The notes: generated by a model not told the origin, from the letters alone. DNA of 64,000 bases from CAWGAJ01 sp963820545 (GCA_963820545.1 CAWGAJ010000002.1:62001-126000), one strand, 5' to 3'. Shown: positions 16,979 to 26,850, counted from the first letter of the stretch. A program made the numbers and translations.

Positions 16979-18550
16979 TTAGTTAGGTCCCCCGTAGGTT
17001 TGGTCCGGTGGTCCGGCTTTCGGCGACCCATCAGTCGTGGCATCCCCGGAACCGATGGCCCGCAACAGTTCCTCTTGTGGTATGGTTACCGGCCCCGTGA
17101 CCAATTCCGGCACGTTATACGTCTTGAGCCAGGTGTCATAAAAGGTCGGGTCTTTCTGCGGCAGGACGAACGGCTTATGCTCCCGGCCCTCCGGGTCGAT
17201 ATAGCTGAAATACGGCCTGGCCAGCAATCCGTTGTCCCGCTTGCTGCTGAAGACGATCCATCGCGAGTTGCTCGACCAGCAGTGCCACGACTCGCCGCGG
17301 CCGCTATTGCACTCCAGCCGCCGGTAGTTGCCGCTCTTGAGTTCCATCAGGTACAGGTTGCTGCTCGGCTGGTAGACGGGGAAGCCGCCGTAGTCCGACA
17401 TGCAGAAGAGAAGGTAGCGGCCATCGGGCGAAGCCCTCGGCTCGCTGACGCTCATGCCGGTTTCCGAGGCCGCCAGGACCGTCTCCGGTTGGCTCCACGA
17501 GTCCTTGTCGATGTCGTACGGCACGCACATCAGATCGTACTTGATTTTCTTGAAATCCTCGATGGCGGGAGGTTGATCCCGGCTCCACAACGGCCTGGCG
17601 CTGCAAAAGTAGAGGACCTTGCCGTCGGCCGACCAACCGGGGAAGGTTTCCAGCCTGCCAGGATCAGCGATGCCGGGCGACGTGGACACGGCGCTGGTCT
17701 CGACATTCACGACCACCAGATCGGACTGAAGATCGAAGACCTCTCGGGTCTCGGCCCCGGCCTCGCGAAAAAACAGTCTCGGCTCGTTCATCGAGAAGGC
17801 AGCGGCCGAACCGCTCGGATGCCAGGAGGTGTAACTCGGCGGCTTCGGCGCGGCTTTCGTCTGGGTCTTAAGCCGGACCGCACGGCCATCGCGCACGACG
17901 ATCATTCCCGCTGCGGCTTTTTTCTTCTCTACTCCCGGACGAACGTGGAACGAAAACAGGTCGGGACGGTTGTTCGGGAAACTGTGACAATTCACGCAGC
18001 CGCCGAACGAGTCGTTGGTCAAGATCGGCGATTCGTCGTAGTTCTCCAGGTTGCGCTGGTAGATTCCGATATTGCGGGACAAGTGACTCAGGGGCCCTAT
18101 CAGCCTGTAAACGAGATGCGAATCGATTTCCTCCCGGGCGACGGCATTCTCGATCGAGTCAAAGCGGGACCAGCGGCCGTCCTTGCCTTTTGCGTAGATG
18201 TCCAGCCCGATCCGGCCTCCGCGGTTTTGATAGAGCAATTCCCGCCACGGCCGCAGGGGAATGACAATGCTCGGACTGCGTGAGCCAATGAGGATGTCCT
18301 CGCCCCCGGCCCCATGGATCCGCACGCGATACTCGACTCCTGGTTCCTCCACCAAGAAATTCAGCGGGGCTATGTTGGGTGGAATGACGGTTTCGCTGTA
18401 GTCGGGCCGAATCCGCGGAAGGCGCTGGGTGGCAGTCCACTCCGTCGGGAGATCCCGCCCGGCCGGTCGCCACCAAGCCACAACGACCAGCAGCGTCAAT
18501 GGTACCGCAACAGTCGCGCCGAGAATCAACTTTCGGCTCCGCCTGTTCAT
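16979..18550 (-). CDS. TolB-like beta-propeller protein with one c-type heme motif
   Basis: A 523-residue protein. It starts at the ATG at 18550 with a basic anchor and a hydrophobic helix (KLILGATVAVPLTLLVVVAWW). A single CxxCH motif (GGCVNCHSFPNNRP, about residue 190) suggests covalent heme and a location outside the cytoplasm. The second half has repeated WD40/PD40-type blades, e.g. ETFPGWSADGKVLYFCSARP, then EPRASPDGRYLLFCMSDYG and WSSNSRWIVFSSKRD. Its start overlaps the DUF6057 gene end by four bases. The combination points to a periplasmic redox or sensor protein; the role is inference. Confidence 0.75.
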   Translation of the reverse strand: MNRRSRKLILGATVAVPLTLLVVVAWWRPAGRDLPTEWTATQRLPRIRPDYSETVIPPNIAPLNFLVEEPGVEYRVRIHGAGGEDILIGSRSPSIVIPLRPWRELLYQNRGGRIGLDIYAKGKDGRWSRFDSIENAVAREEIDSHLVYRLIGPLSHLSRNIGIYQRNLENYDESPILTNDSFGGCVNCHSFPNNRPDLFSFHVRPGVEKKKAAAGMIVVRDGRAVRLKTQTKAAPKPPSYTSWHPSGSAAAFSMNEPRLFFREAGAETREVFDLQSDLVVVNVETSAVSTSPGIADPGRLETFPGWSADGKVLYFCSARPLWSRDQPPAIEDFKKIKYDLMCVPYDIDKDSWSQPETVLAASETGMSVSEPRASPDGRYLLFCMSDYGGFPVYQPSSNLYLMELKSGNYRRLECNSGRGESWHCWSSNSRWIVFSSKRDNGLLARPYFSYIDPEGREHKPFVLPQKDPTFYDTWLKTYNVPELVTGPVTIPQEELLRAIGSGDATTDGSPKAGPPDQTYGGPN

Positions 18551-20616
18551 GATCGTCTCCCGATCGTGTAAAAATAGTAGTAGAAGTAGCTGCCTCCCAG
18601 TTCGCGTGCCACGGCGGATTTCGCCTTCTCATTGGGGCCGCTGTAAGGACTCACGATCGCCAGGAAGCGGTGGTAATTGTTCATCGTTGACTCACTGATC
18701 TTTCTGCCGCGGAAGAAGACACCTGAGTCGGTAACCACAACATCTTCAGGGTGGTTGGTTCCGTAGATCAGTGTCGCTTCCTCGTAAAGTGTCGGGACCG
18801 CCGGATAGGAGAATTTATCCAGGAAGGAGAGTGATTCGACTGCCGCTTGCACATTGCCAGTTACAAGGTACGTCGCCATGAGGTACTCAAAAGCCATTCG
18901 ATTCTGGGTATTATGCTCCAGTGTCTTTAACAACAAAACGGGAATAATAGGGCTGACTCCGCCGTTGCTGTAAGATTTGCTAACTAGATGAAGGTCATCT
19001 TCCAAGATCATCAGCCGGCGTGTTCGCTGGATATCCTCGTCGTCCGCAAGATTGGGGTCTGTTACGAGGCGTTGTAGATATCCTTCGGCCCAGCGACCCC
19101 AGACGAGATCATCCCGCAAGACATTGAGGAATACACTTGCGGCGGCCATTTGACCTTTAATCATCTTCACCAGCGCCAGGCGTTTGAGCGTTCCGCCGGA
19201 GGGCCACACCTCCAGCATTTCGAGTGCCAGGTGCTCGGCCTCGTTGACGCGCCCCAATTCTAGGAGCAGATCACATGGTTTTCTCAACATCATGACACTG
19301 GGAACCTTTTCTTTATATAATTGGGGCACGATAAGGGGCATGTAAATCTGGGGGTAGAAAAACATCTGATAGGGTAAGCACCCCGTGTGGTACAGCGCAA
19401 GATTGACGTCGAGATTAACGCCGGGCGAGTAATACCGGGGCGGCAGATTCCTGACTTTCACGAGTACGTCATTCCATAGTCGATGCTCGGCGCAATAGTC
19501 GATCTCCAGAAACACCTTGAATTCCCGATCCAAGAAGTAGGATCCCACCGCTGCTGCCAGCGATAACACCAGGACCGTCCCCCCTGCCCAGTGGAGCCAC
19601 AAGATACCTGTCGACTCGATGGTGCGTTCCGGGCGGACAACCTTCTTATGTTTCTTACCCTCACCGTGTCCCAGCGGATTTTTCCTTTTATTCGACTTTC
19701 GAAGTCGCTGCAAAAGTGTTTTCGTCGAATCGCTGGCGGCTTGCCGAAAGACCACAAACAGCGCACATGCAGGGAAGTAACTGTAAAGGAGTATCACACG
19801 CCAGTCCATAAGTGTATTTTTGTAATCATTTAAATACGGTACCTGAAAATACAGAGAGGCTAGGTTGAGGTAGGCAAGAGCGGCAGTGAGAACGAACTTC
19901 ACACCGACGGCGGCCAGTAGGAGAAACACCCCTGACAGCCACCGTTTTTCGGCCAGCGCTTCATAGACCACGCAACACGCCACGAAACAGTAGTATGCTC
20001 CGCCCGTAACGTAGTACAAGGCGGCCGAGATCATGACAAAAAGAGCCAGACGCAACCATGGTCGCCACATTGGCACCCTGCTCCAGCCGTTGGCCGTAGT
20101 CATGGCCAGTGCCAACCCAACGATCACCGACGTGTGGAAAAGGTAGTGGCTGTACAGCACCATGAGGAGAATTCCTGGGATCACCCATGTGCCACCGATG
20201 TCCGCACGACCCGATGCATTCATGAATCCGATCGTCGAGACAAGAAGGAGCCACGCGGTCGCGGCAACCGCAATTGCACCTGGCCAGCCGTAATAGCACA
20301 ACTGCACAAGCAGGCTGTCCATCCACTCCAGCAGCGAGCCGGGCTGGCCTGTGAAATCCGTGAAAAACCGAAGGTTCCACAGAAAGAGCTTTTCACGGGC
20401 CTGGAAAACCAGGCGCATATCCACCCTCGCGTACAAGTACCAGGCAAAGAGCGCCACGAACAGGACGACGCGCGGGGAAGAGAGCAATGCCAATCGCGCA
20501 AGGACCGCGGGAACTTCACCGCTGACGTTTCCGCAAACCCGGATTGGCCAGGAATGGTGTGGTCTACCGAAGTCCCCGTCGTTCTTGTCACGGTCGTCCT
20601 CAGTGCTTGGGCCCAC
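18547..20616 (-). CDS. DUF6057-type polytopic membrane protein
   Basis: A 689-residue protein. Residues about 40-330 contain eight or so hydrophobic helices (LALLSSPRVVLFVALFAWYL, then GAIAVAATAWLLLVSTIGFM and others). A basic loop follows (KSNKRKNPLGHGEGKKHKK, about 290-310), then a last helix near 345 and a soluble, helical, TPR-like C-terminus (about 380-689). The architecture agrees with DUF6057, a family of unknown role in Bacteroidetes and Planctomycetes. It is the first gene of the three-gene operon. The GTG at 20616 is the outermost start; the true one may lie a little inside. Confidence 0.7.
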   Translation of the reverse strand: MGPSTEDDRDKNDGDFGRPHHSWPIRVCGNVSGEVPAVLARLALLSSPRVVLFVALFAWYLYARVDMRLVFQAREKLFLWNLRFFTDFTGQPGSLLEWMDSLLVQLCYYGWPGAIAVAATAWLLLVSTIGFMNASGRADIGGTWVIPGILLMVLYSHYLFHTSVIVGLALAMTTANGWSRVPMWRPWLRLALFVMISAALYYVTGGAYYCFVACCVVYEALAEKRWLSGVFLLLAAVGVKFVLTAALAYLNLASLYFQVPYLNDYKNTLMDWRVILLYSYFPACALFVVFRQAASDSTKTLLQRLRKSNKRKNPLGHGEGKKHKKVVRPERTIESTGILWLHWAGGTVLVLSLAAAVGSYFLDREFKVFLEIDYCAEHRLWNDVLVKVRNLPPRYYSPGVNLDVNLALYHTGCLPYQMFFYPQIYMPLIVPQLYKEKVPSVMMLRKPCDLLLELGRVNEAEHLALEMLEVWPSGGTLKRLALVKMIKGQMAAASVFLNVLRDDLVWGRWAEGYLQRLVTDPNLADDEDIQRTRRLMILEDDLHLVSKSYSNGGVSPIIPVLLLKTLEHNTQNRMAFEYLMATYLVTGNVQAAVESLSFLDKFSYPAVPTLYEEATLIYGTNHPEDVVVTDSGVFFRGRKISESTMNNYHRFLAIVSPYSGPNEKAKSAVARELGGSYFYYYFYTIGRRS

Positions 20617-20836
20617 TCCCCTTCGCGGTCGAATCCTGCGGTCTCTCGCGGAATGCGGAGCTTACCTCATCTAGCTTAATTGGATTTTTCAAATGGCAAC
20701 TATCTGGATACGCTCGCGGCGATAAATACTCCTTATTTATTGTAATTACAAGTTATACGAGTCGCAAATATACGGCACTGCTCCTGTGAATAGGTGAAAA
20801 AAGGTGAAAAAAGGTGTCAGGGGTGAAAAGGTGGGT

Positions 20837-21594
20837 GAAAAAAGGTGTCAGGAACCGTTTTTCGGGGAAAATTTACGTGGACGGCCTTGGGGGCGGAATG
20901 CCGATTGAAGGCCGAAATGTTTTGTTATTCGTTCGACCCAGGTTTCCGTTCCAAATGGTTGACCTCGGTTAGCGCATAAGCGCAACGCGGCCAACTCCTT
21001 TTCCGTCTCGGCGCGGTTCACGCGACGCAGCCAATCTCGCGGAATCGGTTCTGGCCAACCGGACAACATGACTTGCGCTGTGGCATCGCCGAACTGACGC
21101 CGCCAAAGACTCGACCATTTCCATTGTTCCGCTTTAGCACAAAGGCCGGCGCAATGGATTTTGTTCCACGTAACGGCACACCGACCATAGGTGCTCGTCC
21201 GATTCAACCAGAAAAGACTTGAAACGCCCTTGGTACACGTGCCCCGATCCGGTCGAGTGTCAATGCGCGTGCCAACGGTGGGTGTGCGTCAACGTGATCC
21301 AGCCCATGAAGGCCGAAAGGTCTCCCGACTGCCGAGGCCAAACCACCAGATGCCAATGATTGGGCATCACGCAGTAGGCCAACAACCGTATCTTCGTCCG
21401 AGATACGCCTTGTTCCAGAATGCGCTCAAATGCCTCGTAGTCTGCCGCCTTGTCGAAGATCCGCATTCGGGCGTTCGCCCGGTTCAGCACGTGATAAACC
21501 AACCCGCCGTCAGCGGTTCGTCGTGGTCGTCCCATGACGCCACCTTATCAAAATACCTATTCCAAGTCAATAACGGTTCCTGACACCTTTTTTC
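20837..21594. mobile_element. Transposase element with perfect 23-bp terminal inverted repeats
   Basis: The left end (20837-20859, GAAAAAAGGTGTCAGGAACC) and the right end (21572-21594) are exact reverse complements over 23 bases. Between them lies a minus-strand REP-associated tyrosine transposase, now broken. Upstream of the left end are two more partial GGTGAAAAAAGGTG words (20791-20836). The same 23-mer occurs at 8728-8750 and, with small change, at 15651-15672. This pattern is what is expected of a REP/RAYT pair. Confidence 0.85.
20848..21535 (-). pseudogene. REP-associated tyrosine transposase (IS200-like, Y1), disrupted
   Basis: The frame from 21535 reads MGRPRRTADGGLVYHVLNRA, then VMPNHWHLVVWPRQSGDL, giving the HUH-type motif HWH that binds metal. 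An in-frame TGA follows at about 21260 (after HRWHAH), after which STGSGHVYQGRFKSF continues in the same frame. A frameshift near 21175 then leads into AGLCAKAEQWKWSSLWRR and WVERITKHFGLQ. The total would be about 230 residues. The final codons (NGS, stop) are made by the REP repeat itself. Two lesions suggest a real dead copy, though one may be a sequence error. Confidence 0.85.
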
Positions 21595-21798
21595 AAGAAT
21601 GCGCAATTTGGGTAATGTTGGAAAGCTCTGATTCAGCAAATCGATCTGGCGGTCAAAGTGTATAACCGATAAAAATATCGCTCGCCGCGACGGTGCTAAG
21701 AGGGGGCCGTATTTCCCGCTATTTAGTTCTGTATTTGCATTGCTTCGATGACAATACGACCATGTTGTTTATCCGCTGATCGGCAGGACGATTCTCCC

Positions 21799-22584
21799 AT
21801 GTCGCCGACGGTCCCACCGCGGACGAGAGGGGGAAAAGGCTGCTATTTGTTGGACGCAGTTAAGCGCTATCTGCTGAAGAGGCCGTGCGTGTGGATTCCC
21901 CTTTTGTTGTTGCTTGCGGCAACGGCGATCTTTCGTTTTACCAACTTGGATTTAATCCTTTCCCGGCCGTTTTTTGTCAAACCCGGTTTGTCTCTGGAGT
22001 CGCAGCCGCGCTGGCCGCTTAAGGTTGCCGAGCCTTGGAGAACACTATATGCGTTGGGTGTTTATCCGGCCTGGATTATCGGGGCGGGCGGAATGCTAGT
22101 CTTTCTGATAAGTTTTATTTGGTCGAAACTGAAACCGTATCGAGACGCGGGTTTGTTTTTTGCCTTGCTGCTTGCCCTGGGGCCGGGCTTGCTCGTGAAC
22201 GGAATCTCCAAACCGTATTGGTCGCGGCCGCGTCCACATCAAACAATACCTTTTGACGGTGAGCAAGAATATTTGCCCGTGGGCGAGCGAGGCGACAAGC
22301 CCGAGAGTTATTCGTTTCCCTCGGGACACGCCTCGATGGGCTTTTACCTGATGGCCCCGGGATTTGTGCTCTATCGGCGCCGGCCGGGGTGGGCAGCGAT
22401 GTTTTTCGGCCTGGGTATGGCGGGTGGATTAATCATGGGGCTTGCCCGCATCGTCGCCGGCTCGCACTTTGCCAGCGACGTGGTTTGGTCGGCGGGCATG
22501 GTTTACTTCACCGGTCTGGCGCTATCCGCTCTTTTTCGTTTTGGGGACAGTAAAATAGACCGGGCACAATCTGTCTCCGCCTAG
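21799..22584 (+). CDS. PAP2-family membrane phosphatase
   Basis: A 261-residue membrane protein with about five helices. It has the three phosphatase motifs: KPYWSRPRP (KxxxxxRP), FPSGHAS (PSGH) and ARIVAGSHFASDV (SRxxxxxHxxxD type, with the catalytic His). The family removes phosphate from undecaprenyl diphosphate, lipid A or phosphatidic acid on the outer side of the membrane. Residues about 165-190 form a loop before the PSGH motif. The ATG at 21799 starts the basic stretch before helix one; an upstream ATG at 21748 adds 17 unlikely residues. It converges on, and overlaps by four bases, the next minus-strand gene. Confidence 0.85.
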   Translation: MSPTVPPRTRGGKGCYLLDAVKRYLLKRPCVWIPLLLLLAATAIFRFTNLDLILSRPFFVKPGLSLESQPRWPLKVAEPWRTLYALGVYPAWIIGAGGMLVFLISFIWSKLKPYRDAGLFFALLLALGPGLLVNGISKPYWSRPRPHQTIPFDGEQEYLPVGERGDKPESYSFPSGHASMGFYLMAPGFVLYRRRPGWAAMFFGLGMAGGLIMGLARIVAGSHFASDVVWSAGMVYFTGLALSALFRFGDSKIDRAQSVSA

Positions 22585-24283
22585 TTAAAACTCATATGCA
22601 GGTCTGGTTTCAGTGTGCCCAGGGCTTTTATGACTCCTTCTTCAATTTCCAGGTGGATGCGGGTGCCGTTGGCGATAGGCTGATAGGTGAGGGTAACGTG
22701 GTCTTTGGCGCCGGATTTTTCCAGCGCGACGGCCATGGCCTTGGCCTGTTCATCTTTGTTGAATTCATAGACGAAGCGGGCGATTTTCGCGGCCGAGACC
22801 ACAATTTGCAGGGCGGGAATTTCCTTGTCGGCTTCGGCTACTGATTTGTCGATGACTTGTTTCATGGTTTTGGCGGCATCGCGGCCGGCCGCCAGGAACA
22901 CCTTCTTATCGCTGGTGCCCAGCACCACGTCGAGAGTTTTTCCCAGCACCGCAGTCCATTGCTTCTCCGTGTCGGGTATGGTCAGCGAAACGGTTTGCAG
23001 GGTGAAGTCTTTATAGGTTTCCGTATGGGTCTTTACCTGTGGATCCTTTTGGGCTTCCGCGATGATTTTTTTCGCCGTGCTTTCCAGTTTTTTTCCCTCG
23101 GCCACGGCGCCGCCGGCAATGAAGGTCATGGCATTTGGTTTTAAAATCAAAGCCTGCGCCGTGGTCGGAGCGTTTCGTTTCGATGGTCTTATTCGCAATG
23201 TCCGACAGATCTTCGAGCAATTCCGGGGTCAGATTGAGTTGTTCAAGGAAGGGGTTATGCTTTTTCAGTTCTTCCTGGACGGAGAGGCGGACGTAATCCA
23301 AGGATTTTTTCCAGCGCGACGTCGGCGTCGGTGAGCGTGCCGGTGACGTTATAAGTAGGCGCGGCGCCGGGAATTTTCAGCGCAGCGAAAGCGGATTTTC
23401 CCGGCTTTGACTTGGCCATTTGTTTAGCCAGTTCGGTATCCGGTTTGGCGGTCAGATCCAAGTCGAGAATGACTTTCTTCGCCGTCCGGTCGACATTCAG
23501 GCCCAAGAACGCTTCGTCCAACTCCACGGCGAGTTTTTTGATCTGCTCCATATTTTGTTGAAGCATTTCCGTGCGCACGGCATGTTGCTCGTCGCTTTCG
23601 CCCGGTTGGCGCTGCGCCGCCATTTGCATGAGCATCTCCAGGGAAGCGAATCCCTGTTGAAAGGCGGCGTCGGGAATGTTTTTCGCTAATGCCCGCACGG
23701 CCAAGAGATACTTTTTGGGCCGATCGCCGAGCAGAGTTATGGGATCGTCGGCCACGGCGTCAAAAGTTTTCGTTGTAAAGCCGATAAAGGCCCATTTGCC
23801 GCGCTGTGTAACATAGGCTCGACCCTTGGGAAACCGATACACCCCGTTTTCGGCCTTGAGGCCCTCGCCGGTCATGGGATTCTTGACCAGTCCCATTAGC
23901 TGATCCAAATTGTTGACGGGCACAAAGCCATAAGATATGAAGTTCGGGCTGCCGTCGGACAACGAGACAATGCCAAATGGTTGTTTTTGATCCAAACCGC
24001 TCAGGCCCTGGCCTTGGGTCATCATGGCGATCAGGCCCTCCAGGCCCTTGGCCAGTTCTGGTTTGCCGCCAAGTTTGCCGATTATATCAATGTCGGTCAT
24101 TAATTCGCTATAGCCCGCACAGGAAACGATCGACACGGGCTTCAACTCTTCTGCCGCACTGATCGGCGGCGCTAGGCCGAGAGTTGCTGGCGGCGGTGCT
24201 TGCACCGCGCTGATGGACGGTGCCAAGCCGAGAGTGATAAACGACAGAATGAGGATCAACATTGAAGAGATGATTTTTTTCAC
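22581..24283 (-). CDS. Exported protein of unknown function, two frameshifts
   Basis: Three frames join into one protein of about 565 residues. The start is the GTG at 24283, with AAAAGGAG eight bases upstream; a signal peptide (IISSMLILILSFITLGLAPS) follows. The body has helical and beta stretches (GYSELMTDIDIIGKLGGKPE, then YGFVPVNNLDQLMG). The frame changes in the A-run at 23305-23310 (ALEKS resumes as LDYVRLSVQEELKKHNPF) and again at about 23140-23190 before NAMTFIAGGAVAEGKKLE. The C-terminus reads GTLKPDLHMSFN. I do not recognise a named family; similar long exported proteins are common in Planctomycetes. Homopolymer error is likely for at least the first break. Confidence 0.65.
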
Positions 24284-24548
24284 GAGTGGTTCTCCTTTTG
24301 GCATAATAAATGGACCACTGATTTTTAAGATTATAGGTTGGCAAGTTTACTGTAAATAATAAGCGCATACCGTAGCTTAAGTGGATGTCCAAGTTTCATA
24401 AGTAATTCGCCGGCGGACGAAAATTCTTGGAGAATCAAGAGAATTTTTTAAAAAAAGGCAAAAATTCGTCTTTTCGAGGGAGACAATCGCATCACTATTG
24501 AGCGGCGGGGTAAGCAAACCAATGATACTACTTCAAATCGAAGTATTA

Positions 24549-24770
24549 TTATCGTTCGCGGAAGGTGATGCGACCTTTAGTCAGATCGTAGGGCGAGAGC
24601 TCTACCCGGACGCGATCGCCGGGCACGATACGAATGAAGTTTTTCCGCATTCTGCCCGCCACGTGGGCGATAACCTTATGGCCGCTCTCCAGTTGCACGC
24701 GAAAACGCGTGTTGGCCAAGGCTTCGGTCACCGTACCGTCGACTTCAATTGCTTCGTCTTTTTTTACCAT
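24549..24770 (-). CDS. infA: Translation initiation factor IF-1
   Basis: A 73-residue OB-fold protein. It reads KKDEAIEVDGTVTEALANTR, then FRVQLESGHKVIAHVAGRMR and RIVPGDRVRVELSPYDLTKG. This is the complete IF-1 signature, a small protein that binds the ribosomal A site during initiation. The ATG at 24770 is preceded by GGAG at about seven bases. It stands alone, with no ribosomal protein genes nearby. The upstream 80 bases hold GGTTCAG-type words. Confidence 0.95.
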   Translation of the reverse strand: MVKKDEAIEVDGTVTEALANTRFRVQLESGHKVIAHVAGRMRKNFIRIVPGDRVRVELSPYDLTKGRITFRER

Positions 24771-24861
24771 AGATCGCTCCGTAAATCGGGCCCGCACTGA
24801 TCGCTTATCACTTATCTTAACATTTTCCTGGCGGCCGTCCAGACCGGGAAAAGGGTTCAGG

Positions 24862-24938
24862 ATTCGGGGTTCAGGGTTCAGTACTAGCATGGAAAGTAAA
24901 ATCCTGAACCCTGAACCCTGACCACTGAACCCTCTGTA
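24862..24938. repeat. GGTTCAGGGTTCAG/CTGAACCCTGAACC inverted word block
   Basis: GGGTTCAGGATTCGGGGTTC (24854-24873) and the opposite orientation CCTGAACCCTGAACCC (24903-24918) face each other. They flank a short unique core in the space between infA and the DUF4010 gene. They are 7-bp degenerate words repeated two to four times. Confidence 0.6.
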
Positions 24939-26207
24939 TTACAGAAGTACCAAGAGTGTCACGCCGCCGACCAGGGGAATCAGGAAAAGGAGGGCGATTT
25001 GGCTGAGTAAACGCCAGCCACCCAGCAGACCGGCAATCGCGGCCTTGGAAACCATGTTGGCCATGGCGGCCACGACGATCAAACGCCAGCCTTCGACGAG
25101 CACGGTAGGGTCGCTTAGCGACATGCGCGCCGTGGAAAGCGTGATGGCGTCCATTTCGGTCAATCCCGAAAGCGCCGCCACCAGGAACAAGCCCCCTCCG
25201 CCGAAAAAAGCCTTGGCCGCGGCCAAGGCGAAAAGCACGAGCAAATACAAGGCCCCAAAGACCAAGGCCGATTTCATTTGCGTGGGATTCTTTTGATCGG
25301 GCATGGCATAAGGCTGCCCACGATCGCGATACCAAATGGCCACCGCGGGAACAAGCGTTGCGCCCATCATAATGACGACTGGTCCCAAGACGTGCAGGAA
25401 GAATTCATACTGCGCCACAACGCCCACGGCAATCAATACCCGGACATAGGAGACCGCCGAGGCAATTATAATCACAATGGCGGCGATGCGTTTATCGAGT
25501 GAATTGTCCTTTGCCTGCCGGGAATAGCTGACCGTGGTGGCAGTGCTGGAGATGGCCCCGCCGAGAATCCCGCCCAGCAGAATTCCCGCGTTGCGCCCGA
25601 AAAGCTTGTAAACGATATATCCGCCCAGGCTCATGCCCACGATCAGCACCACCATCAACCAGGTTTCAAAAGGATTGAAGACGTTCAACGCGGGCGGCGA
25701 AATGCCCAGCAAACTCGAAGGGCCGAAGTTTTTATTGGGCAAGACCGGTAAAATGATGCAGCTTATTAACACGAATTGCATGATGGCGCGGAGATCCTCG
25801 TCGCCCAGTTTTTTCGCAATACTGTGCAACTCCGGTTTGAATTGCAGCAAAACCGCCACGCCGCCGCCCACGGCCACGGCCACGACCATCGGACCAACGG
25901 CCAGATAGGCCCCCACGGCAAACATCACCAGCATTGCCATGTCGGTGGTGGTCCCCTGATGGGGATCCGGCTGCCGAAGCTGGAACAAATGGCCCACGAT
26001 TATCACGGCCACCACGCCCAATAGCGCTGCGGCCACGATCCACACGCCTAACGAGTCGGCCATCAATGCCGAGAGCGTTCCCAGCACGGTGATCAGGGGA
26101 AAGGTGCGCATGCCGGCAATGCCGGACGCGGCATGTTCGCGCTGTACCCCCACCAAAAGGCCCAAGAGCACGGAAATGCCCAACTGCTGAAAAATAGTTG
26201 CTTCCAT
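24939..26207 (-). CDS. MgtC/SapB-DUF4010 membrane protein
   Basis: A 422-residue protein of about eleven helices. The N-terminal part (FQQLGISVLLGLLVGVQRE, residues about 5-23) is the MgtC-like helix pair with a conserved Arg-Glu. DUF4010 follows, with ILLGGILGGAISSTATTVSY and ALYLLVLFALAAAKAFFGG, and the C-terminus ALSGLTEMDAITLSTARMS is the most conserved segment. Fusions of MgtC and DUF4010 are widespread; the transported or regulated substrate is unknown. No SD was identified with certainty. Confidence 0.8.
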   Translation of the reverse strand: MEATIFQQLGISVLLGLLVGVQREHAASGIAGMRTFPLITVLGTLSALMADSLGVWIVAAALLGVVAVIIVGHLFQLRQPDPHQGTTTDMAMLVMFAVGAYLAVGPMVVAVAVGGGVAVLLQFKPELHSIAKKLGDEDLRAIMQFVLISCIILPVLPNKNFGPSSLLGISPPALNVFNPFETWLMVVLIVGMSLGGYIVYKLFGRNAGILLGGILGGAISSTATTVSYSRQAKDNSLDKRIAAIVIIIASAVSYVRVLIAVGVVAQYEFFLHVLGPVVIMMGATLVPAVAIWYRDRGQPYAMPDQKNPTQMKSALVFGALYLLVLFALAAAKAFFGGGGLFLVAALSGLTEMDAITLSTARMSLSDPTVLVEGWRLIVVAAMANMVSKAAIAGLLGGWRLLSQIALLFLIPLVGGVTLLVLL

Positions 26208-26235
26208 GCTAAAAGTTTAGCACGTTTTTATGCTT

Positions 26236-26356
26236 TAGGCTGTAGACTGTAGACTGGAGGCCGGAGGAATGAGGTCCGTAAAAAGTGAGGAATAAAGAGC
26301 GTAACGTGAGAAGTGCTGAACCATGAACCCTTGTTGCTGCCCACTATTTACCATCC
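26236..26356. repeat. Degenerate GTAGACT/AAGTGAG word block
   Basis: Words such as GGCTGTAGACTGTAGACTGG (26239-26258) and later GCCCACTATTTACCATCCACTT (26338-26359) fill the short space between the DUF4010 gene and panD. Both classes recur elsewhere in the window. Confidence 0.5.
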
Positions 26357-26358
26357 AC

Positions 26359-26709
26359 TTAAGATATGATCCGATTCTTCGCATCCACCCGGACGACCGT
26401 GGGTTTCAGCTTTCGGGCCTCTTCCTCGGGAACCGCTGAGTAGGCCAGCACAATGACAATATCGCCGGGTGCGCCCAGGCGAGCGGCCGGGCCGTTTAAG
26501 AGCATGGTGCCCGATCCCGCCGGGGCCTCGATCACGTATGTGATCAAGCGCTCACCGTTATTCAGGTTCAACACATGGACCTGTTCGCCCGGCAAAAGAG
26601 CGGCTGCCTCGATGATCTCGCGGTCAATGGCGATGCTGCCTTCATAGTCCAGTTCGGTGCCGGTGAGCGTGGCCCGATGGATTTTCGACCTGAGCATGAA
26701 CCTTTGCAC
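26359..26709 (-). CDS. panD: Aspartate 1-decarboxylase
   Basis: A pyruvoyl enzyme that makes beta-alanine from aspartate for pantothenate. The GTG at 26709 is the preferred start: it gives MQRFMLRSKIHRATLTGTEL, which aligns with the usual MxxxMLxxKxHRA start, and GGGGGA lies about seven bases upstream. The self-cleavage site is YEGSIAID, with Ser25 becoming the pyruvoyl group. Further motifs are HVLNLNNGERLITYVIEAP and GAPGDIVIVLAYS. 116 residues, the normal length. Confidence 0.93.
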   Translation of the reverse strand: MQRFMLRSKIHRATLTGTELDYEGSIAIDREIIEAAALLPGEQVHVLNLNNGERLITYVIEAPAGSGTMLLNGPAARLGAPGDIVIVLAYSAVPEEEARKLKPTVVRVDAKNRIIS

Positions 26710-26850
26710 GCGAATTCCCCCGGACAAAAAACATTGATCCCGATTGAATAAATACAATATTATTCAAGGCCGTGACAACATTCCAACATCTGAAATGGGT
26801 TGTCCAAACACCTCAGTATGACGTCCATTTCTGATTATTTCAACTGATAA

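Noticed and set aside
15546..18283. Long plus-strand open frames (475 and 444 codons)
   Set aside because: They lie opposite the chorismatase-like and beta-propeller genes, whose minus-strand products have clear motifs. The plus frames are Arg/His/Pro/Gly-rich shadows.
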